This document shows, piece after piece, positions 5,975-12,014 of a stretch of 12,014 nt of DNA. The notes below the pieces were generated by a model, which worked only from the letters and a program-made list of their open reading frames with translations, searched no databases and had not been told where the DNA came from. The stretch lies in NCBI GenBank assembly GCA_016839875.1, contig JAEOTK010000413.1:1-12014 (forward strand). The letters are read 5' to 3'. This DNA is from Candidatus Heimdallarchaeota archaeon (GTDB lineage: Archaea > Asgardarchaeota > Heimdallarchaeia > Heimdallarchaeales > Heimdallarchaeaceae). Position 1 is the first letter of the stretch. Each line of letters starts with the position of its first letter. A program made the position numbers and the translations under genes.

Positions 5975-7579
5975 ATGATAGAAGTTTTTCATGTAAGGCA
6001 AAATAGAGCAAGACAACTGACAACGAATACAATAGCTGAGGTAGGGGATAGTATATTGATTGCAGGTAGAGATGAAAAACTTCCTTTTGTTCACACTAAG
6101 AAAAAAGTAAAACTTCACATTCTGCTTATTTCACCTATTGGTACAATTATCGATTCTGATCAAGTGAGTTTAGATGAAACTGGATTGAAAAAAATCTATT
6201 CTTTTCCAATTACTACTGACCTTTATTCTGGTACATATGTCTTACAAATTGATGGAGATCTGAAACGAAGAGATAAAATAAATATCAAAACGAATCAACA
6301 GCTGCTATATCGTTGGATTCTTTTCTATGGAATAAATCTTGAAAATCCTAACGATTATCCAATCAACAATTTTGTAGCAGATGTCATGGTTCCACCAAAT
6401 ATTTCTCCTATCCAACAGGTAACGAAAGTAGATAGTAATTACCAACCATCTAAGCTAATCACTGATAAAGAAGGAAACAGATGGATAAGGTTCTATTTCC
6501 CCCAGATTGTACCTAAAGAGAAAATAACTCTTGTCTATAGAGCCTCAATAATCACGAGAATCGTAGCTTATGACCTTACAAGGATTAGAGGAGAAGAAGA
6601 GAATAAGGAACACCTTTATCCTGAAACATATACTGATTACACAAAATCAGAACCTTTCCTTGAATCAAATCATGAGGAAATAACTAAGATAGCAAATAGG
6701 TATAGGGGTCATCCACCACTTAGCAAAATTATGACTTTTCTTAAATTTGTCAAAAATAACCTAGAATATACTCCCCTAAATGGTGATCATGGAGCAGCAT
6801 ATGCTATTGAAAATCGTTATGGGGACTGTACTGAATTTGCTACACTTTTTGTAAGTCTATGCAGAGCAGCTAATGTCCCAGCTCGATTAACAACAAGTAT
6901 AATTTTTAGTGATATTGAAGGATGGCAATATCATTCTCAAGCTGAATTTTTCGCTAATGGCATCTGGTTTCCAATCGACCCAACATTGCAACATGACACA
7001 AGATATCTATTTCGAAATCCAGGATGTATAATACTACAGAGAGGGAATACACTGGGTGATTCACCAATAAGAGAAGTAAGATACCGTTTTGATGATATGA
7101 ATAAGAAAAGCATCACAGTTCATACACACAAGGAAACGATTTGTGATAAAAGTCGAATTGTAGGTCAAGTTACCAAAACACCATCTGAAGATGTTCTGAA
7201 ATTAAAAGGTACTTTGTTTGAAGATGTGGCTTGGAAATTCTCCCTTCCCAGTTTGGAACTCGAAAAAGAGAGTAATATTGTTGAAATTAGAGCTACCGCA
7301 CCAGAATCAGCACCTGTTCATAAACCATTTAGTATACCGGTTCATCTCTATAACAGGAATGAATATCCAGTAATTGGATCACTCAGAATTTCATTTGTTA
7401 GAGGGGGAATTTATACTAATCACCTATTTCCAATGAAATTAGAAGCTAATTCTCACGAACCAAAAATGGTTGAAATTCCAGCCACGAATTTCCTTGGCAA
7501 AACTTTGATTGAATTAATCTTTCAAAATGAAAATGGTGAAAAGTTAGGATATGAACAGAAGAAAATTCATTTTCAATAA
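5975..7579 (+). CDS. cytoplasmic transglutaminase-like protein with flanking Ig-like domains
   Basis: A 534-residue protein starting at ATG 5975; a TTG at 5969 would add two residues. The transglutaminase-like (papain-fold) core spans about residues 233-345. It has the full triad: Cys285 in RYGDCTEFATLF, His320 in WQYHSQAEFF and Asp335 in WFPIDPT. Such cores act as proteases, amidases or transferases on glutamine or amide bonds; the substrate is unknown. Before it lie a beta-sandwich-like segment (about 38-108, with SPIGTIIDS and LYSGTYVLQID, like macroglobulin-type Ig domains) and a second beta-rich region (about 112-195). A further Ig-like domain follows (about 435-534). No signal peptide or membrane helix is seen, so it should act in the cytoplasm, unusual for this layout. 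It is convergent with the permease gene and divergent from the surface protein. Confidence 0.85.
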   Translation: MIEVFHVRQNRARQLTTNTIAEVGDSILIAGRDEKLPFVHTKKKVKLHILLISPIGTIIDSDQVSLDETGLKKIYSFPITTDLYSGTYVLQIDGDLKRRDKINIKTNQQLLYRWILFYGINLENPNDYPINNFVADVMVPPNISPIQQVTKVDSNYQPSKLITDKEGNRWIRFYFPQIVPKEKITLVYRASIITRIVAYDLTRIRGEEENKEHLYPETYTDYTKSEPFLESNHEEITKIANRYRGHPPLSKIMTFLKFVKNNLEYTPLNGDHGAAYAIENRYGDCTEFATLFVSLCRAANVPARLTTSIIFSDIEGWQYHSQAEFFANGIWFPIDPTLQHDTRYLFRNPGCIILQRGNTLGDSPIREVRYRFDDMNKKSITVHTHKETICDKSRIVGQVTKTPSEDVLKLKGTLFEDVAWKFSLPSLELEKESNIVEIRATAPESAPVHKPFSIPVHLYNRNEYPVIGSLRISFVRGGIYTNHLFPMKLEANSHEPKMVEIPATNFLGKTLIELIFQNENGEKLGYEQKKIHFQ

Positions 7580-7600
7580 GAAAAAAATAAGAAAAAAAGG
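7580..7600 (-). terminator. oligo-T terminator of the ABC permease gene
   Basis: On the minus strand CC is followed by T7, C, TT, A, T7 starting 7 bases after the permease stop codon. It fills most of the 28 bases between the two convergent genes. No hairpin is required for archaeal termination at such runs. Confidence 0.6.
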
Positions 7601-7607
7601 AATAGAA

Positions 7608-10600
7608 TTATATTCCTGTTATTGCTTCTGCACGAGAACCTAAGATTACATTTGTTATGAACAAGCTCAGTATCTGCAATAGCATTAGAAGAACCCCTAA
7701 TGCGCAGAATATCTGGAATCGAAGAGGGTTCCATGCCATAAACCATGTAATGGTTCCTGCCTCTGCTTGGAAAATGAGGAATATTGTTGTTGATACCTCT
7801 GAGAGACAGTATAGAAATGACACCAAAGAGCCTGCAAATACATTGAGAGAGATTAATGGAATTGTAATCTTACCAAATGTTCTGACTCTTCCAGCACCTA
7901 GATTAAATGATGCTTCTTCCAGCACCACATCCGTTTGCTGTAGTCCTGCAAATGCAGACCGCACCGTGAATGGGAATTTCCTAATCGTATAGCTCATAAT
8001 CAGAAGTATGAAAGCTACACCTACAAATGGATCCAAGTGTAAAGATTCTGTCACATTTGCCATGAATATATTGAACTTCGTTGGATTACTTGAGGCAATA
8101 CCACTCCAGTCAAAGGTTCTGTAATAACCAATAGCTAATGCTATACCAGGTATTGCAATTGGAATAGTTACTAGAGCATCTAGTATTCCTTTTCCTTTGA
8201 AGTCTTTTCTGCTAATCACATAAGCTGCAAGTGAGCCTAGAAGTACAATTACTACCGTAGCTGCTATACTATAAAGAAGTGTATTGACAATGTAAGGAGT
8301 CACATTGTAGAGTTTTGCTAAGGTAGACTTGGGAGAGAATATTGCAGCATAGAAAGCCATCGTGAATTTTATATCCGCAGCAGAACGTGGCCCCAATGAT
8401 TCCAATATTGACATCAGAAAAACTCCTACATGTACTAACAAGGAAAGTGCGAACAGAATTATTAGATAAGGATACATGAAAAGCAATTTCCATCTTGCTT
8501 TTGTCAATCGATATGCACCTGCTCTACCTTTAGAGATCATAGCATATTTCCTAAGAGCTACATACTTCCTAATTAAGAAGAAACCTATGAGAGCTACAAA
8601 TAGTAGCAATGATCCCAGTACCATCGTAATGGGGTCAACCTGAACTTGACCTGCTTTCTGAATATTTTCGAAAACATAGTACGTCAGATAATTTTTCGCT
8701 TCGTTGTCACCCATTCCTGCAAAAATTATAGGTGTTCCTACATCTTCCATTGAGAGAATCAATACTAATATTGAACCAGCACCTATACCAGGCATTGCTA
8801 GAGGAAGAGTTACTGTGAAGAATAATCGAAAACTGCTAGCTCCTAGATTCTCTGCTTGTTCTTCCATACTTGGATCTATATTTATGAAAGATGAAAAAGC
8901 ATTGAGATAAATTAAAGCGTAGAAATGCGATGTTTGTACATAACATATTGCAATAAAGCCAGTTAAGATGATTTTACTTCCAAAAACTGGGACCAAGAAT
9001 AAGTTATTTAGAAAACCTTCTGGTCCTAGGAGTAACCGGAATCCCATACCAGAGATGAATGGTGGAATAATTAGTGGAGCTAATGCTAATACGCTAAAGA
9101 GTCGTTTTCCTGGGAATTCATATCTTGCTAATATGAAAGCTAAAGCTGTACCTAGTAGTATAGAAGCCACTGTTGTAGCTAATCCAAGAATTATTGTATT
9201 AAGAACAACACCTCTATCAACACCACTGAAAGTATGAACAGTTACTTCTTGAGTATCATCATAAACATCCAAAGAACCAAGATCATAGATATTTGATGAA
9301 TCTAATATGTGAATACCCCCACCTAATTGAGCTAAAAAGACAAGATTATTTGTTACATCAAGAAATATGTCTTCTGTTTTGTATAAAATCTCTAGAGATT
9401 CATCAATAATTTGCATATTATCGAGATCTTCAATATTCAAAATTGTTAATCCATAATTTTGAATTCCAAGTCGTGTTGTTTCTGTTGCTAGATAAGCTGT
9501 ACTCCCATGAATTTCCACCTTTCTTGATTTGAAAGAATAGGATCTAGTATCAACTAATAATTCAGTTGTTTCATTAACTAAAGTTATTGCTAGTGGATCA
9601 CTTACATTATAAATACCAAAACCATTATCCTTTGCAATATAGGCTAAATCGTCTATAATTTCAATATCATGTCCTCTTATTTCTCCAAGCCCCGATAAGA
9701 CCGGATCATATTGAGCTTCTAGAATTGGATTACTGCCATCACTTACGTTATAGACTGCTATTCCTGTAGAATATCCAACAACATATGCATATGAATCAGC
9801 TATAGCTATGCTTTCCGAAATAGTATCCATTGTTACATTAGCAAGTATTATTGGATTGGTTATATCAGAGACATCAATTATCGAAAAACCTCTTTTGTTT
9901 CTGTCTAAATACACCATATCATCAACAATTCTGATAAAGGATGTTTCAAACGTTGAAACATGAGAGAATCCAACCATTTCATATAATAATGTGAAATCAT
10001 TTTCAACATCAGATATATTGAAAATTGACATCCCATTCTGACCTGAAGCAGCGTAGAGCAAAGAGTCTTTAGTTTTTAAATCATAATAACTAGCATTGCC
10101 ATCTTCATCATAATATTGTCCTATCTCTACTATTTCTCTAGGATTGGAAACATCCAGTCTTTCTATTCCTTCACTTCTTTCAGCTACAAAAGCAAAGTTA
10201 TCAGCTACAGCTATAGAATATGCAGGTCCTCCCCATTCTATATCATCTTTTGAATAGAATTGTGTTTGATCATCTCCCGCTGGATTAAAGAAATCGGTTC
10301 CTGTAAAAACACTCACTATTGACTGGAATGAAAATCTTCCTCCTTCACTTGATTTTATATTCACAGTTATTTGAAAGTCTCCTTCACCAGAAAGTGCATA
10401 ACATCCAACTGTCCAATTACCGAAAGTTAGTGGAGGTTTTACAGTTATTGTCTCCATATTACTGTTCATTCCAGCATAATCACTATTAACTATATTCTCT
10501 TCTTCCGTCGCATTGATTTCTCCTGTAGAAAGGTCAAGAGTTCGACCTCCCGTTCTCATATGTTCTTCATTCCACACAGAAAGGTCAAAATCTGCATTTT

Positions 10601-10925
10601 TAGGCACTTGAAGTACAATTTTTACTCTAGGTGTATCATCAGGTAGAATGAAGTTATAGAAAATAGTTTCATTTCCCACTTGATTTGCATTTACAGAACC
10701 AAAGAAGTAATGGTTAATAGGTTCTGCACCTGGTAGATAGATGGCTCCTGACAAAACCAAAACTAGTGGTACAACCATCCAAATTATAAAAACAAATGAA
10801 ACAAGCATAATAATAATATTTGTAGAAGGATCACGTAATAATTTCGTGTATAAGAAGTCAATAATTGACATCCTTTCTTTCTTTACCTTTTTTTTATTAC
10901 CATTTTTAGCTTTAGTATTTTGCAT
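7608..10925 (-). CDS. fused dual ABC permease (FbpB-like) with extracellular PPC-like domain and LVIVD beta-propeller
   Basis: The membrane channel of an ABC importer, 1105 residues from the ATG at 10925 (GGAAG 8 bases upstream; a TTG at 10940 would add five). Order: basic cytoplasmic N-terminus (1-30); helix TM1 (37-60); PPC-like beta-sandwich (about 85-192, FDLSVW and TFGNWTVGCYALSGEGDFQI); seven LVIVD-type repeats (about 236-556, motifs such as AFVAERSEGIERLDVSNP and AYVVGYSTGIAVYNVSD); then five helices of permease half one with its EAA loop EEQAENLGASSFRLFFTVTL (688-707); then a six-helix half two with EAA loop LEEASFNLGAGRVRTFGKIT (1002-1021). The EAA loops dock the ATPase. Two halves in one chain is typical of Fe(III), thiamine and phosphonate-type permeases; these are usually about 500-700 residues, so the excess is the ectodomain. 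Nine sequons in it suggest glycosylation. It follows the binding-protein gene, but its own promoter is likely. Confidence 0.93.
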   Translation of the reverse strand: MQNTKAKNGNKKKVKKERMSIIDFLYTKLLRDPSTNIIIMLVSFVFIIWMVVPLVLVLSGAIYLPGAEPINHYFFGSVNANQVGNETIFYNFILPDDTPRVKIVLQVPKNADFDLSVWNEEHMRTGGRTLDLSTGEINATEEENIVNSDYAGMNSNMETITVKPPLTFGNWTVGCYALSGEGDFQITVNIKSSEGGRFSFQSIVSVFTGTDFFNPAGDDQTQFYSKDDIEWGGPAYSIAVADNFAFVAERSEGIERLDVSNPREIVEIGQYYDEDGNASYYDLKTKDSLLYAASGQNGMSIFNISDVENDFTLLYEMVGFSHVSTFETSFIRIVDDMVYLDRNKRGFSIIDVSDITNPIILANVTMDTISESIAIADSYAYVVGYSTGIAVYNVSDGSNPILEAQYDPVLSGLGEIRGHDIEIIDDLAYIAKDNGFGIYNVSDPLAITLVNETTELLVDTRSYSFKSRKVEIHGSTAYLATETTRLGIQNYGLTILNIEDLDNMQIIDESLEILYKTEDIFLDVTNNLVFLAQLGGGIHILDSSNIYDLGSLDVYDDTQEVTVHTFSGVDRGVVLNTIILGLATTVASILLGTALAFILARYEFPGKRLFSVLALAPLIIPPFISGMGFRLLLGPEGFLNNLFLVPVFGSKIILTGFIAICYVQTSHFYALIYLNAFSSFINIDPSMEEQAENLGASSFRLFFTVTLPLAMPGIGAGSILVLILSMEDVGTPIIFAGMGDNEAKNYLTYYVFENIQKAGQVQVDPITMVLGSLLLFVALIGFFLIRKYVALRKYAMISKGRAGAYRLTKARWKLLFMYPYLIILFALSLLVHVGVFLMSILESLGPRSAADIKFTMAFYAAIFSPKSTLAKLYNVTPYIVNTLLYSIAATVVIVLLGSLAAYVISRKDFKGKGILDALVTIPIAIPGIALAIGYYRTFDWSGIASSNPTKFNIFMANVTESLHLDPFVGVAFILLIMSYTIRKFPFTVRSAFAGLQQTDVVLEEASFNLGAGRVRTFGKITIPLISLNVFAGSLVSFLYCLSEVSTTIFLIFQAEAGTITWFMAWNPLRFQIFCALGVLLMLLQILSLFITNVILGSRAEAITGI

Positions 10926-10992
10926 GATAGAATCTTCCAATAATATGTATTACGAGAACTATATTTCTTAATGCTTTTTGAATTTTCTCCCT

Positions 10993-11009
10993 AAATTTAT
11001 AATAAAATT
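10993..11009 (-). promoter_or_regulatory. TATA-like element for the ABC permease gene
   Basis: On the minus strand AATTTTATTATAAATTT is a strong A/T-rich TATA candidate in the 148-base spacer before the permease ATG. With the T-run terminator just upstream (11043-11073) it suggests that the permease is transcribed, at least in part, independently of the binding-protein gene. Confidence 0.4.
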
Positions 11010-11042
11010 CACGTTTGCAGTAATAAATTGGATTGAAATTTG

Positions 11043-11073
11043 AAAAGAAATAAAAGAAAAAAGGAAAAGAAAA
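11043..11073 (-). terminator. oligo-T terminator of the solute-binding-protein gene
   Basis: On the minus strand the stop codon is followed at once by TTTTCTTTTCC and then TTTTTTCTTTTATTTCTTTTC. It matches the tract at 4571-4599 over about 29 bases with only one indel and one substitution. It may limit read-through into the permease gene and so raise binding protein over permease, as is common in ABC systems. Confidence 0.55.
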
Positions 11074-12014
11074 TTATTTTTGTCTTTTTCTACGGAGTAT
11101 TGTTAATGCGGCTACGAATATTAATGAAGTAAAGACTGGTATGAATTGGAATGGCGTATTTTCTGGTGCTATCTTACTTAAAACACTTTGATATTTAGCA
11201 ACCGCATAGGCTTTCCATTCTGCATCCTTTTGTGCTTCAAAATCGGGATCTTCATTATATTGGTCATTCCAAGCTAGAGCTTCTTCTTCCGTGAATTCTA
11301 TTGCTGTTAATTCATCAAGTAGCTCTGTGAAATATGTTTGATTAAGGGTTCCATCTCCTAACTGAGTAACCATTGCACCCCAAGCACTTCTCAATAAACT
11401 ATGAGGTTCAACTAGTGCTTGATGGAAGTAATATATTGTAGTATCAAGATATGCTGCTGCTAAAGATTCATTGAAGTCAATACCTTGGTTATCCTCAAGT
11501 GCATCAAAAGATGCTTTCAAGTCAGTTCTTGTTTCTCCGTAAGTAGTATTGAACGCTCCAGCATTTACTGGAAGTCTATCTAATCCTTCTTGCATCCATA
11601 CTGTTTGACCTTCTTCAGAGAACAGATATTGCATAAATGCTTCTGATCCAGCTAAGTTATCACAATTTACTCCCAAAGCAATTGGATCACCATTTACAAT
11701 CGATTGTCCTTCAGGGATAATATATTCAGTGATTGGATTTTCTCTTTTGGCAATAACACCATAAAAGTCGATTGTCATTGCAACACCAACTTCTCCAGAA
11801 ACTACAGCTGCTCTAGTATCGACTGAACCTGGATAGATTCCGGAATTTGCAGCCATTCTAGTTAGAATACTCCAACCTTCTTCCCATCCAAATGCTTGTA
11901 GAATAATATGGTAAATCTTTGTATTAGAAGTTGTTAATGGAGGATCTCCCATACTTATTGCTTTAACAGTTGGGTTGATATAATAAGCTGGAGATGCTAA
12001 ATCATCCCATGTAT
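11074..12014 (-). CDS. ABC transporter solute-binding protein, Fe(III)/FbpA-like family, 5' end outside the window
   Basis: The C-terminal 313 residues of an extracellular binding protein; the frame stays open to the window edge. The first residues visible, TWDDLASPAYY, match the W-x-D-L-x-x-P block of the FbpA/FutA type, so the ATG at 11952 is internal. Counting from that Met: GDPPLTTSNT (2-11) is the ligand-loop region, VVSGEVGVAMTIDFYG (50-65) the hinge strand, PEGQSIVNGDPIALG the core strand, and FMQYLFSEEGQ the conserved C-terminal helix. Where FbpA proteins carry a Tyr-Tyr pair for iron, this one shows Phe63-Tyr64, so iron is not assured. A charged stalk (about 205-262) leads to a C-terminal membrane helix (about 266-285) and an RRKRQK tail, which tethers the protein to the membrane. 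It lies upstream of the permease on the same strand; no ATPase is in view. Confidence 0.88.
   Translation of the reverse strand, partial: TWDDLASPAYYINPTVKAISMGDPPLTTSNTKIYHIILQAFGWEEGWSILTRMAANSGIYPGSVDTRAAVVSGEVGVAMTIDFYGVIAKRENPITEYIIPEGQSIVNGDPIALGVNCDNLAGSEAFMQYLFSEEGQTVWMQEGLDRLPVNAGAFNTTYGETRTDLKASFDALEDNQGIDFNESLAAAYLDTTIYYFHQALVEPHSLLRSAWGAMVTQLGDGTLNQTYFTELLDELTAIEFTEEEALAWNDQYNEDPDFEAQKDAEWKAYAVAKYQSVLSKIAPENTPFQFIPVFTSLIFVAALTILRRKRQK

Noticed and set aside
7657..7992. 111-residue plus-strand frame inside the permease gene
   Set aside because: Antisense to the well-supported second permease half; no ribosome site or recognisable motif.
8968..9237. 89-residue plus-strand frame inside the permease gene
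   Set aside because: Antisense to the first permease half; rich in Pro, Asn and Ser as expected of a shadow of membrane helices.
10926..10940. TTG at 10940 as start of the permease
   Set aside because: The ATG five codons later has GGAAG 8 bases upstream and is the more usual start codon.
11950..11952. ATG at 11952 as the true start of the binding protein
   Set aside because: The frame stays open to the window edge and the residues upstream match the family, so the gene starts outside the window.

Overview
The window reads as chromosomal DNA from an AT-rich archaeon. Three things point that way: Shine-Dalgarno sequences of the GGTGA type before several starts, long oligo-T runs just after minus-strand stop codons that look like archaeal intrinsic terminators, and two exported proteins anchored by a C-terminal membrane helix followed by an Arg/Lys-rich tail. 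The tail style, the giant permease with extracellular beta domains and the low GC would fit an Asgard-type archaeon, but that placement is inference and no marker gene is present to prove it. No rRNA, tRNA, CRISPR array, insertion sequence or phage gene was seen.

Left part (1-4473), ordinary metabolism. A small membrane protein cut by the window edge is followed by a two-domain membrane protein that joins a phytol/dolichol-kinase-like half to a DUF92 (TMEM19/VTE6-like) half; this suggests a polyprenol to polyprenyl-diphosphate salvage route in one chain. Facing it, with 6 bases between the stops, is phosphoglycerate kinase of a bacterial-looking type. Divergent from that is a GNAT acetyltransferase, which overlaps a convergent small protein of unknown function by 11 bases. 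The pgk/GNAT divergent spacer holds a 13-bp tandem repeat and a hairpin.

Middle part (4571-7579). A secreted, C-terminally anchored surface protein with a DUF4350/ThuA-like (class I amidotransferase-like fold) domain is divergent from a cytoplasmic transglutaminase-fold protein with a complete Cys-His-Asp triad. The 307-base spacer between them carries a perfect 14-bp palindrome next to the surface gene's ribosome binding site, a repeat pair and a good TATA element.

Right part (7580-12014), an ABC importer on the minus strand. First comes a solute-binding protein of the Fe(III)/FbpA-like family (its N-terminus lies beyond the window), then a 1105-residue permease. The permease has two fused FbpB-type permease halves. 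A roughly 505-residue extracellular segment is inserted after the first membrane helix: a PPC-like beta-sandwich and seven LVIVD-type repeats that should close as a seven-bladed beta-propeller. No ATPase gene is in view. This permease architecture is the most unusual item in the window.
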